A stretch of DNA of 42,905 nucleotides from Streptomyces wedmorensis (GTDB taxonomy: Bacteria > Actinomycetota > Actinomycetes > Streptomycetales > Streptomycetaceae). The stretch's first letter is position 1; each line of letters starts with the position of its first letter. Positions 8,478 to 16,406 of this stretch are shown piece by piece. A program made the translations under genes and the position numbers. Where the stretch lies: positions 1 to 42,905 of the forward strand of contig NZ_JNWK01000061.1 of the NCBI RefSeq assembly GCF_000716445.1, given 5' to 3'. The notes beneath the pieces are model-generated. The model was given only the letters and a program-made list of their open reading frames with translations, had not been told where the DNA came from and did not search any database.

Positions 8478-9404
8478 GTGTGGAGATTCGTCGCCCGTCG
8501 CCTGCTGCATGCCCTGCCCGTACTCCTCGGCACCACCTTCCTCATCTACACCCTCGTCTTCGTCCTGCCGGGCGACCCGATCCAGGGCCTCGCCGGCGAC
8601 AAGCCCGTCCCACCGGCGGTCCTCGCCGAGCTCCACGCCCGCTACCACCTCGACGACCCGCTGTGGACGCAGTACGCGCACTACCTCGCCGGCCTCCTCA
8701 CGGGGGACCTCGGAACCACCTTCACCGGCCGTGACGTGTCGGACCTGCTCGCCGACCGCTGGGCCGTCACCCTGCAGCTCGGCCTGACCGCCTGGGTGCT
8801 GGAGCTCGTCCTCGGCATGGCCCTCGGCGTGTGGGCAGGCCTGCGCAAAGGAAAGTGGGACGACAGCGCGGTGCTCTTCGGCACCACGCTGATCATCTCC
8901 GTCCCCGTCTTCGTGGTCGGGTACCTGGCCCAGCTCGTCTTCGGTGTGCGGCTCGGCTGGCTGCCGGTGGCGGGCACCGAGGGCGGCTGGCCCCTCGCCT
9001 TCCTCCTGCCCGGTCTCGTCCTGGCCTCCTTCGGGCTCGCCTACGTCGCCCGGCTGACGCGCAGTTCCCTCATCGAGAACCTCCGGGCCGACTACGTGCG
9101 CACCGCCCATTCGAAGGGGCTGAGCCGACGGCGCGTCGTGGTCAAACACACCCTGCGCAACTCCCTCATCCCGGTGGTCACCTTCCTCGGGCTGGAGCTG
9201 GGCGGTCTCATGGCCGGCGCCATCGTCACCGAGTACATCTTCAACCTGCCGGGCGTCGGCCAGCAGCTCTTCCAGTCCATCCAGCTCCGGGAAGGCCCTG
9301 TCGTCGTGGGCACCACCACGGCCCTCGTGCTCGTCTTCCTGCTCGCCAACCTGCTCGTGGACCTGCTCTACGGGCTGCTCGACCCGAGGATCCGTCATGA
9401 CTGA
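8478..9404 (+). CDS. Peptide ABC transporter permease, DppB/OppB type
   Basis: A 308-residue inner-membrane permease starting at GTG 8478, with a G-rich sequence TGGGGGCC upstream. The N-terminus MWRFVARRLLHALPVLLGTTFLIYTLV is the standard first helix of this family and is followed by the periplasmic PGDPI motif. About six helices follow. The EAA-type cytoplasmic loop that contacts the ATPase is visible in DYVRTAHSKGLSRRRVVVKH, followed by LRNSLIPVVTFLGLELG. The ORF overlaps the next permease by 8 bases (9397-9404), which indicates translational coupling. It forms a heterodimeric channel with the following gene product. Confidence 0.94.
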   Translation: MWRFVARRLLHALPVLLGTTFLIYTLVFVLPGDPIQGLAGDKPVPPAVLAELHARYHLDDPLWTQYAHYLAGLLTGDLGTTFTGRDVSDLLADRWAVTLQLGLTAWVLELVLGMALGVWAGLRKGKWDDSAVLFGTTLIISVPVFVVGYLAQLVFGVRLGWLPVAGTEGGWPLAFLLPGLVLASFGLAYVARLTRSSLIENLRADYVRTAHSKGLSRRRVVVKHTLRNSLIPVVTFLGLELGGLMAGAIVTEYIFNLPGVGQQLFQSIQLREGPVVVGTTTALVLVFLLANLLVDLLYGLLDPRIRHD

Positions 9405-10335
9405 GACCACCAGGACCCTGGAGGCCACGAGCGGCGCGGCCGAGGACACAGCCTCCGACACGACGCCCCCGCCGTCGCGGCAACGGGCCTCCCTCGGCAA
9501 GGACGCGTGGTTCGAACTACGACGGCGCCCCACGGTATGGGCCGCCCTGATCACCCTGCTCCTCATGACGGCCATGGCCCTGACGCCCGGCGCGTTCACG
9601 TCGCTGCTCACCGAAGCCGGAGACCGGTGCGACCTGGCCGACTCCAAGCTCGGCCCCTCCGCCGGCCACCCCTTCGGGTTCGACCTGCAAGGGTGCGACT
9701 ACCTCGCCCAGGTCATCCGCGGAACCCGGCCCTCGCTGCTGGCCGGCCTCGCGGTCACCGCGGCCTCCCTGCTCATCGCCGTCGTCCTCGGCCTCCTGTG
9801 CGGCTTCTACGGAGGCCGGCTCGACGCACTCGTCTCCCGGATCACCGACATCTTCTTCGGCCTGCCCTTCGTGCTCGGAGCGACCGTCATCCTGGTCGCC
9901 TTCCCCGACCACGGTCTCGGCGCCATGATCCTGGTCCTCACCGTGCTGGGCTGGACGACCATGACACGCATCATGCGCTCCCAGGTCATCGCGCTGGCCG
10001 ACGCCGACTACGTGAGAGCCGCCCGCATGCTCGGGGCACGGCCCGTGCGCCTCATGCTGCGTCACATCCTCCCCAACGCCGTCACCCCCGTCATCGTCGT
10101 CGCCATGCTCAACGTCGGAGCGGTCATCTCGGGCGAAGCGACGCTCGACTTCCTCGGAGTGGGCCTGCAGTACCCCCAAGTCTCCTGGGGACTGCAGCTG
10201 AACGCGGCACAGGCCTTCGTCCTCGACCATCCCCACCTGCTCCTCTTCCCGGCTCTCTTCCTGTCCGCGACCGTCCTGAGCTTCATCCTCCTCGGGGACG
10301 CCCTGCGCGACGCCTTCGACCCCCGGCTGAAATGA
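9397..10335 (+). CDS. Peptide ABC transporter permease, DppC/OppC type
   Basis: A 312-residue second channel subunit. An N-terminal cytoplasmic tail of about 45 residues (Thr/Ala-rich) precedes the first helix, typical of DppC-like proteins. The soluble loop after helix 1 has Cys residues (DRCDLADSKLG, DLQGCDYLAQ), and GTRPSLLAGL begins the core domain. The EAA loop is DYVRAARMLGARPVRLMLRH, followed by LPNAVTPVIVVAMLNVG. The ATG lies inside the end of the upstream permease gene and the next gene starts 6 bases after its stop, so the whole set is one operon. Confidence 0.94.
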   Translation: MTETTRTLEATSGAAEDTASDTTPPPSRQRASLGKDAWFELRRRPTVWAALITLLLMTAMALTPGAFTSLLTEAGDRCDLADSKLGPSAGHPFGFDLQGCDYLAQVIRGTRPSLLAGLAVTAASLLIAVVLGLLCGFYGGRLDALVSRITDIFFGLPFVLGATVILVAFPDHGLGAMILVLTVLGWTTMTRIMRSQVIALADADYVRAARMLGARPVRLMLRHILPNAVTPVIVVAMLNVGAVISGEATLDFLGVGLQYPQVSWGLQLNAAQAFVLDHPHLLLFPALFLSATVLSFILLGDALRDAFDPRLK

Positions 10336-10341
10336 GCGCCC

Positions 10342-11346
10342 ATGTCCGCCGACACCCCTCCGCTCCTGGAGGTCGACGACCTCTGCGTCGAATTCCGCAC
10401 CCGACGCGGCACCATCCGCGCGGTGAACGGTCTGTCCTACACGCTCCACGAAGGCGAGACCCTGGCGCTGCTGGGCGAATCCGGATCCGGCAAGTCCGTC
10501 GCCGCGCAGGCCGTCATGGGGCTGCTCGACACCCCGCCGGCACACATCACCCGCGGCTCCGTCCGGCTCCGCGGCGAGGACCTGCTCTCCATGCCACCGG
10601 AGCACCGCCGGGCAGCGCGGGGCACACGCGTCTCCATGATCTTCCAGGACGCGCTCACCGCGCTCAATCCCGTCCTGACGGTGGGCGACCAACTGTCCGA
10701 GATGTTCAGGGTGCACCGCGGAGAGGGGCGCAAAGCGGCGCTCGCCCGGGCCGTCGCGCTCATGGACCGCGTCCGCATCCCGGCCGCCGCCCGCAGGGTC
10801 CACGACTACCCCCACCAGTTCTCCGGCGGCATGCGACAGCGCGTCATGATCGCGATGGCGCTCGCCCTGGACCCGGAAGTCGTCATCGCCGACGAACCCA
10901 CCACCGCCCTCGACGTCACCGTCCAGGCCCAGATCATGCGGCTGCTCAAACAGCTCCAGGACGAAACCCGCATGGGCCTGCTGCTGATCACCCACGACCT
11001 CGGCGTCGTCGCGCAGGCCGCCGACCGCATCACCGTGATGTACGCCGGCCGCACCGTGGAGTCCGCGGGGGCGGAAGACCTCTACACCCGACCCGGCCAC
11101 CCCTACACCCGGGGCCTCCTCGATTCGGTCCCCCGACTGGACCGCATGGGCAAGCCGCTCGTCCCCATCAACGGCGCCCCGCCGCTGCCCTCCTCCGTTC
11201 CCACCGGATGCGCCTTCCACCCCCGCTGCCCCCGCGCCGAGCCGCGCTGCGGCAGAGAAGCACCTCCCTACCACACCCTTTCGACCGCAGGACATCGCAG
11301 TGCCTGCCACTTCGCCGAAGAGGTTCACCGTGCCCCCGTTGGCTGA
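10342..11346 (+). CDS. Peptide ABC transporter ATPase, DppD/OppD type
   Basis: A 334-residue ATP-binding subunit. Walker A is GESGSGKSV near residue 50, the Q-loop region is [12 protein letters not shown], the ABC signature is FSGGMRQRV, and Walker B is [12 protein letters not shown]. The switch His is in [12 protein letters not shown]. The C-terminal oligopeptide-transporter extension is present: [15 protein letters not shown] and the Cys-containing [17 protein letters not shown] motif that holds an iron-sulfur or similar site in this family. It overlaps the start of the second ATPase by about 17 bp. Confidence 0.94.
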   Translation: MSADTPPLLEVDDLCVEFRTRRGTIRAVNGLSYTLHEGETLALLGESGSGKSVAAQAVMGLLDTPPAHITRGSVRLRGEDLLSMPPEHRRAARGTRVSMIFQDALTALNPVLTVGDQLSEMFRVHRGEGRKAALARAVALMDRVRIPAAARRVHDYPHQFSGGMRQRVMIAMALALDPEVVIADEPTTALDVTVQAQIMRLLKQLQDETRMGLLLITHDLGVVAQAADRITVMYAGRTVESAGAEDLYTRPGHPYTRGLLDSVPRLDRMGKPLVPINGAPPLPSSVPTGCAFHPRCPRAEPRCGREAPPYHTLSTAGHRSACHFAEEVHRAPVG

Positions 11347-12343
11347 GGCCGCTCCGCCCCTCCTCCAGGCGACAGCGCTCACCCGTCACTTTCCGATCAC
11401 GGAAGGCGTCCTGCTGAAACGCCGCACAGGAGCGGTCAGAGCGGTCGACGGCGTCGACCTGACCGTTCACCCGGCGGAGACGCTGGGCATCGTCGGCGAA
11501 TCCGGGTGCGGCAAGTCGACCCTGGCCTCCCTCCTGATGGCCCTCGACCGTCCCACCTCGGGCAGCGTCGTGATCGACGGGCAGGATCCGTTCTCCCTGT
11601 CCTCCCGGGAACTCCGCACGGTCCGCCGCCGCGTCCAGATGGTGCTGCAGGACCCGTACACCTCCCTCAACCCGCGGATGACCGCCGGGCAGATCGTCGG
11701 AGAACCGTTCGCCATCCACCCCGAAGCCGTCCGCAAGGCCGACCGCGGGCGCCGTGTGGACGAACTCCTCGAAACGGTCGGCCTGGACCCCACCCACCGG
11801 GACCGCTACCCGCACCAGTTCTCCGGCGGACAGCGCCAGCGTCTCGGAATCGCACGCGCACTGGCCCTCGGGCCACGGCTGTTGCTGTGCGACGAGCCGG
11901 TGTCTGCCCTCGACGTCTCCGTCCAGGCACAGGTCCTCAACCTGCTGCAGGAACTCCGCCGCGATCTCCGCCTCGCCTGCGTGTTCATCTCGCACGACCT
12001 CGCGGTCGTACAGCACCTCTGCGACCGGATCGCGGTGATGTACCTGGGGAAGATCGTGGAGACCGGAACCCGGGAGCAGATCTACACGACCCCCCGCCAC
12101 CCCTACACCCGCGCGCTCCTGGCCGCGGCACCCGTTCCGGACCCGAGACGCCGCGCGGCCGACGACGAGCACCTCCTGGAAGGGGACCTCCCTTCCCCGG
12201 CCTCGCCACCGTCCGGCTGTCGCTTCCGCACCCGCTGCCCCCACGCGCGCGAACAGTGCCTGGTGGAACCGGAACTGCGCACGCGTGACGGAGCCGATCA
12301 CCCCACAGCCTGCCATTTCCCCATCACGAGGAGGAACGCATGA
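11330..12343 (+). CDS. Peptide ABC transporter ATPase, DppF/OppF type
   Basis: A 337-residue second ATPase. I choose the GTG at 11330 because GAAGAGG sits about six bases upstream; an ATG in the same frame at 11300 would overlap the preceding gene by 47 bp. Walker A is GESGCGKST, the Q-loop region is MVLQDPYTSLNP, the signature is FSGGQRQRL, and Walker B is LLLCDEPVSALD. The C-terminal extension has RHPYTRALLAAAPVPDP and the SGCRFRTRCPHAREQC cysteine motif. It completes a five-gene Dpp-type importer. Its stop overlaps the ATG of the amidase gene (ATGA), so the amidase belongs to the transporter operon. Confidence 0.94.
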   Translation: MPPLAEAAPPLLQATALTRHFPITEGVLLKRRTGAVRAVDGVDLTVHPAETLGIVGESGCGKSTLASLLMALDRPTSGSVVIDGQDPFSLSSRELRTVRRRVQMVLQDPYTSLNPRMTAGQIVGEPFAIHPEAVRKADRGRRVDELLETVGLDPTHRDRYPHQFSGGQRQRLGIARALALGPRLLLCDEPVSALDVSVQAQVLNLLQELRRDLRLACVFISHDLAVVQHLCDRIAVMYLGKIVETGTREQIYTTPRHPYTRALLAAAPVPDPRRRAADDEHLLEGDLPSPASPPSGCRFRTRCPHAREQCLVEPELRTRDGADHPTACHFPITRRNA

Positions 12344-14328
12344 CAAGACCCGTCCCGCGTCGACGAGTGGCCGGCGCAGCAGCCGTCGTGACGGTCCTGA
12401 TGACCGCGGCACTCGCCACGCCCCCCGCGCAGGCGCGGTCGTCCGTGCCCACCGAGCGCGACACCGGCGCCGGGAAGTCGTCCCGCGCCGAACTCTTCCG
12501 CGAGGCCGGCGAGCGCCACCACGTGCCCGAGACGGTCCTGCTCGCGGTCTCGTACCTCCAGAGCCGATGGGACGACCACCGCGGCGCGCCCAGCGTCGAC
12601 GCGGGCTTCGGCCCCATGCACCTGACCGACGCCCGGGCGGCGCTCGCCGAGACGCACCACCACTCGAGTGGTCACGAGGACCCACGGGGCGACGCGTCCC
12701 GGCCGCCCCTCGTACACCGTGAAGCGCCCGTCGACCAGGAACGGCTCCCCGCCTCACTGGAGACCCTGGGCCGGGCGGCGGCACTCACGGGACTGCCCGC
12801 CGGCCGCCTCCGCACCGACCCCGCGGCCAACATCGAGGGCGGCGCCGCGCTCCTTGCGGACCACCAGCGGTCCGCGGGACTGCCCCTGAGCGCCGACCCG
12901 GCCCAGTGGTACGCGGCGGTCGCCGCCTACTCGGGCGCCGGCGAGACGGGCGCGGCCCGCCGATTCGCCGACGACGTCTTCTCGCTGATCAACGCCGGAG
13001 AGTCGCGCCGCACCGACGACGGGACCGTCGTCACCCTTTCCCCCGTGCCCGTCCGGCCGGAGACCCGGCAGCTGGAAAGGCTCGGACTGAAGGCCACCGT
13101 GCCGGGCGCCGAGTGCCCCCGCGACCTGGGCTGTGACTGGACGCCGGCCCCGTACCGGATGCTCTCCGCGGAGCCGGGCGACTTCGGAAACCACGACCTC
13201 TCGGACCGCCCGCACAACCAGGCGATCGACTACATCGTCATCCATGACACCGAAGCCACCTGGGACACGACCCTCAAGCTGGTCCAAGACCCGACCTACG
13301 TGTCCTGGCACTACAGTCTCCGTTCCGCGGACGGCCACATCGCCAACCACCTGCGGGCCGAGGACGTCGGCTGGCACGCCGGCAACTGGTACGTGAACTC
13401 CAAGTCCATCGGTCTCGAACACGAGGGCTTCCTGGCCGAGGGCGGCCAGTGGTACACCGAAGCCATGTACCGGACGTCCGCCCGCCTCGTCCGCCATCTC
13501 GCCAAGACGTACGACGTCCCCCTGGACCGGGCCCACGTCATCGGCCACGACAACGTGCCGGGCACCGTGCCCGCCAACGTCGCCGGCATGCACCAGGACC
13601 CCGGCCCCTACTGGGACTGGGACCACTACTTCGACCTCCTGGGAAAGCCGTTCAAGGCCCACGGAAAGCCCACCTCGCCCCTGGTGACCATCCGCCCCGA
13701 CTACGACTCGAACACGGAGCCGTACTACTGCGGAGCGACCCCGGCCGACCTCTGCCCGGTGCACGGTTCCGCCTCCATCACGCTGCGCAGCGAACCCCGT
13801 GACGACGCCCCGCTGGTCACCGACGTCGGCATCCGGCCGTCCCCCGGCACCTGGTCCGTCTACAACCACGCCGCGCGCGTGAGCACCGGGCAGAAGTACG
13901 TGGTGGCCGAGCACCGCGGCGACTGGACGGCCCTGTGGTACCTGGGACAGAAGGGTTGGTTCGAGAACGACCCCCGCCACCCGATGACGCTGCCCTCCAA
14001 GGGGCTGGTGGCGCGGCTGCGCCCCGGACTCGACGGCGCGCCGCTCTACGGCCGCGCCTACCCGGAGCCCGCCGCGTATCCCGCCGGCATTCCCGTCCAG
14101 CCCCTGGTGCCGCTGCAGTACACCCTCCGCCCGGGACAGTTCTACAGCGTCGGCCAGACGGTCAACGGCGAGTACTACCACTCCAAGACCTTCGAGCTCG
14201 CCGGCCACACCGTGGTCCGCGGCGCACTCAAGTACCACCAGGTGCAGTTCGGCCACCGCATCATGTTCGTCAAGGCGGACGACGTCGTCCTGACATCCGC
14301 CGCCGGACTGCCCCGCGTACCGAAGTAG
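12340..14328 (+). CDS. Secreted N-acetylmuramoyl-L-alanine amidase with degenerate lysozyme-like N-domain
   Basis: A 662-residue exported zinc amidase that should cut between muramic acid and L-Ala and so free stem peptides. The ATG overlaps the ATPase stop and is preceded by AGGAGG. A signal peptide ends PPAQARS near residue 33. Residues 50-225 resemble a lytic-transglycosylase fold (VLLAVSYLQSRWD, AGFGPMHLTD, NIEGGAALLADH, AAVAAYSGAG), but the usual catalytic Glu is Q74. The Amidase_2 domain (about 290-430) carries the expected ligands: H302 in VIHDTE, H403 in IGHDNVPGT and D420 in MHQDPGPYWDW. A long C-terminal part (440-662) looks like SH3-type repeats with ITLRSEPRDDAPLV. Translational coupling to the importer strongly suggests that the imported substrates are the peptides this enzyme releases. 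Confidence 0.92.
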   Translation: MTRPVPRRRVAGAAAVVTVLMTAALATPPAQARSSVPTERDTGAGKSSRAELFREAGERHHVPETVLLAVSYLQSRWDDHRGAPSVDAGFGPMHLTDARAALAETHHHSSGHEDPRGDASRPPLVHREAPVDQERLPASLETLGRAAALTGLPAGRLRTDPAANIEGGAALLADHQRSAGLPLSADPAQWYAAVAAYSGAGETGAARRFADDVFSLINAGESRRTDDGTVVTLSPVPVRPETRQLERLGLKATVPGAECPRDLGCDWTPAPYRMLSAEPGDFGNHDLSDRPHNQAIDYIVIHDTEATWDTTLKLVQDPTYVSWHYSLRSADGHIANHLRAEDVGWHAGNWYVNSKSIGLEHEGFLAEGGQWYTEAMYRTSARLVRHLAKTYDVPLDRAHVIGHDNVPGTVPANVAGMHQDPGPYWDWDHYFDLLGKPFKAHGKPTSPLVTIRPDYDSNTEPYYCGATPADLCPVHGSASITLRSEPRDDAPLVTDVGIRPSPGTWSVYNHAARVSTGQKYVVAEHRGDWTALWYLGQKGWFENDPRHPMTLPSKGLVARLRPGLDGAPLYGRAYPEPAAYPAGIPVQPLVPLQYTLRPGQFYSVGQTVNGEYYHSKTFELAGHTVVRGALKYHQVQFGHRIMFVKADDVVLTSAAGLPRVPK

Positions 14329-14351
14329 GGCCTGATCCCTGAGACAGGCCC
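14328..14351 (+). terminator. Hairpin after the amidase gene
   Basis: GGGCCTG (14328-14334) and CAGGCCC (14345-14351) form a perfect 7-bp stem starting at the stop codon. There is no T-run, as is usual for Streptomyces terminators. Confidence 0.55.
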
Positions 14352-14371
14352 TGACCGTAGGCGGCATCCGG

Positions 14372-14409
14372 AGCGGCCTGGAACTCCTCATCGGGAAGTC
14401 CAGGCCGCT
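14372..14409 (+). terminator. Second hairpin between the amidase and the C39-fold gene
   Basis: AGCGGCCTGGA (14372-14382) pairs perfectly with TCCAGGCCGCT (14399-14409) around a 16-base loop. It may be the second of tandem terminators. It ends only 73 bases before the next start codon, so an attenuator in the leader of that gene is an alternative. Confidence 0.5.
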
Positions 14410-14482
14410 ACCATGTGGGGCCCGCCCGCCACCAGCGACAGGCAGGGTCGTACCGGAGCTACGAGAGAGCGGCAGGCAGACC

Positions 14483-15706
14483 GTGACAGGCGAGAATCCT
14501 GGGCGAACGAACGACCCATTCAAGCCCCAGGCGGTGCTGCACCGCTGGTCAGAGGCACGTCACTTCTCCGACGCCACCTTCAAGGGCACGGCCTGGGTGG
14601 ACGGGGCCCTGCGCCTGGAGAACGTCGGAGGGCAAGAGGCCTTCGTGGACCAGCACGGCCACGCCACCCTGGAATGGGATTACGCGACCTGCTCCACCGG
14701 CTGGCGTGAGCTGCCCTTCCCCGCCGAGGAGCTCATCCCCTCGTGGACGGCGCTCACCCCGGCGGGAACCCGGCTGATGGTGAGGCTCCGCGTACGCGAC
14801 GCGCAGGGAGACACCTCCCCCTGGTACGTCATGGCGCACTGGACATCGGACGACGACGTGGTGCACCGCACCACCGTGCCCGGCCAGTCCGACCCCTTCG
14901 GCACGGCCGACGTCGACGTCTTCGTGGCGTCTCCCGGCCGACCCGTGCGCGCCTACGAACTCGAGGTCCGGCTGGCGCGCACCCGAGGCGCCTCCGAAGG
15001 ACCCGTCGTGCAGGCCCTCTGCCTCGCCGCCTCGTCGACGCCTCCCGACCACCGCCAAGCGGTCAGCGCACCGGCCGGGGCATGGGGCAAGGTCCTCGAC
15101 GTACCGCGCCGCTCGCAGGAAGTGCACACCGGCCACAGTCCGCAATGGGACGGAGGTGGAGAGGCGTGGTCGGCCCCCACCTGCACGGCGATGCTGGTCG
15201 AGTACTTCGGCCACGGCCCGGGCGATGACGAAACGGCGTGGATCGATCCCGCCGACACCGCCCCCCAGGTCGACTTCACGGCCCGCGCCGTGTACGACTA
15301 CGCCTACAAGGGATGCGGCAACTGGGCCTTCAACGCCGCCTATCCCGCCCGCTACGGACTCAGGGGCCTGGTCACGCGTCTCCGTTCGCTGAGCGAGCTC
15401 GAACGCTTCATCTGCGCGGGCATTCCGATCGCCACGGCCCAGAGCTTCCGCATCGGCGAACTGGCGGGCGCGGGATACTCGCCGGCCGGCAGCATCAAGA
15501 TCGTCTGTGGGTTCACGGACGACGGGGACGTCGTCGTCAACGACCCGCTCTCCGCCACCGACGAAGACGTACGAAGGGTCTACCCGCGCGGGGAGTTCGA
15601 ACGAGTGTGGCTGTCGGCGTCCGGCGGCGGGGGAGTGGTCTACCTCCTGCACCCGCCCGAACTGCCCCTCCCCGCACCCGTGCCCGGTCTGGACCCCAAC
15701 TGGTGA
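14483..15706 (+). CDS. C39-fold peptidase homologue lacking the catalytic Cys and His
   Basis: A 407-residue protein starting at GTG 14483 with only a weak GGCAGG upstream. Residues 1-190 form a beta-rich N-terminal part. Residues 200-400 match the actinobacterial Peptidase_C39_2 family: VDFTARAVYDYAYKGCGNWA, RSLSELERFICAGIPI, SGS-free but recognisable GFTDDGDVVVNDP. From memory, active relatives have W-C-S-P-T-S and G-H-L before the GF strand. Here the first motif reads W-S-A-P-T-C (S230 in the Cys position, with a Cys four residues later at C234). The second reads G-S-I (S337 in the His position). I see no signal peptide, so it is probably cytoplasmic, whereas many relatives are exported. 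It may be a peptide-binding pseudoenzyme. It lies between the transporter operon and the peptidase operon. Confidence 0.82.
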   Translation: MTGENPGRTNDPFKPQAVLHRWSEARHFSDATFKGTAWVDGALRLENVGGQEAFVDQHGHATLEWDYATCSTGWRELPFPAEELIPSWTALTPAGTRLMVRLRVRDAQGDTSPWYVMAHWTSDDDVVHRTTVPGQSDPFGTADVDVFVASPGRPVRAYELEVRLARTRGASEGPVVQALCLAASSTPPDHRQAVSAPAGAWGKVLDVPRRSQEVHTGHSPQWDGGGEAWSAPTCTAMLVEYFGHGPGDDETAWIDPADTAPQVDFTARAVYDYAYKGCGNWAFNAAYPARYGLRGLVTRLRSLSELERFICAGIPIATAQSFRIGELAGAGYSPAGSIKIVCGFTDDGDVVVNDPLSATDEDVRRVYPRGEFERVWLSASGGGGVVYLLHPPELPLPAPVPGLDPNW

Positions 15707-15755
15707 CGCGTAAGGCACTTCCGGCCCCCGCCCCCTGGAACCGCTTGGCGGAGCG

Positions 15756-15809
15756 GACCGGCGCCCCAGGGCGAAGCACGGCACCGTGCTTCGCCCTGGG
15801 GCGCCGGTC
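15756..15809. terminator. 54-bp perfect palindrome, bidirectional terminator
   Basis: GACCGGCGCCCCAGGGCGAA begins a 26-bp arm (15756-15781) that is exactly reverse-complemented at 15784-15809 with only CA between. The predicted hairpin is extremely stable. It lies 50 bp past the C39-fold stop codon, so a strong factor-independent terminator of the I-shaped actinobacterial type is the simplest reading. Confidence 0.75.
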
Positions 15810-16032
15810 GTCACGGGCCCGGTGCTCCCGAAGCCGCGACTCCCTCCTCCGCCTTACGGGGTGACCCCTCTCCCCGGACGGGCCGTGCCGCCCTCCGGAG
15901 CAAAGGCCGCGCCCCGAACGGGCCTTGCCTCCAGGACGGTCCCGAGGACCGACGAAACGTCGTGTGCCTCGTTCCGGGCCGGGACCTTTTGTTGATCGCT
16001 CGACCCCGCACCGCCTCTCTAACGTGTGGGTC

Positions 16033-16101
16033 ATGAGAACGGCCCCGCCGCACGACCGCGGTTCGCGTGACGGCACGGTGCACCTCTGCCCGCCGCCATG
16101 A
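16033..16101 (+). CDS. Possible leaderless leader peptide (22 aa) ending Cys-Pro-Pro-Pro
   Basis: A TAACGT -10-like hexamer at 16020-16025 is followed by exactly seven bases and then ATG, the geometry of a leaderless transcript start. I see no good -35 at 17 bp; TTGATC lies 22 bp away. The frame encodes MRTAPPHDRGSRDGTVHLCP followed by PP and a stop. The late Cys recalls the short actinobacterial leader peptides with a conserved C-terminal Cys that precede sulfur and transport genes, though the match is loose. Three consecutive prolines before a stop would be a natural ribosome pause. It sits about 300 bp ahead of the S9 peptidase gene, first of the peptidase run, so a translational attenuator is possible. 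Nothing confirms expression. Confidence 0.4.
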   Translation: MRTAPPHDRGSRDGTVHLCPPP

Positions 16102-16406
16102 GGCACCCGGCGCCCGCGCGTCGGACACGCCCACGCGCAGGCCCGACGCGCCCCGGCCAGGGGCAGGCCCCGCTCGCCCGAACGACCCCCGCGGCCGGCA
16201 GCCGCCCGGACGTCCCCGCACGTACCCCCGCACGTGTGCTCCCTCGGCCCTGAGACCCGACCAGCGAAATGCCCGGCGCCCCCGGTTCGCTCGGCACCAG
16301 AAGGAACACACCGCCCACCGGCCCGGATCGTGTCCGATCCCGGCCACGAACCCTCCGTGACCGATCTTCGCGACGCCCATGAGCATGGGCACAAGGCGGT
16401 AACCCG

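Larger units (their letters stand above)
15707..16406. other. 700-bp intergenic region with terminator palindrome and small leader ORF
   Basis: This stretch separates the C39-fold gene from the S9 peptidase operon on the same strand. It holds the 54-bp palindrome at 15756-15809 and the small leaderless ORF at 16033-16101, both listed separately. No larger gene is convincing: open frames here have no ribosome-binding site and no family resemblance. The last 300 bases form a long leader or spacer before the S9 gene, whose ATG has AAGGCGG upstream. Confidence 0.65.

Noticed and set aside
9517..11382. 621-codon open frame antisense to the transporter genes
   Set aside because: Mirrors the codon bias of the permease and ATPase genes and shows no domain.
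15810..16406. Protein-coding gene in the long gap before the S9 peptidase
   Set aside because: Only the 22-codon ORF has plausible start signals; other open frames lack ribosome-binding sites and any family signature.
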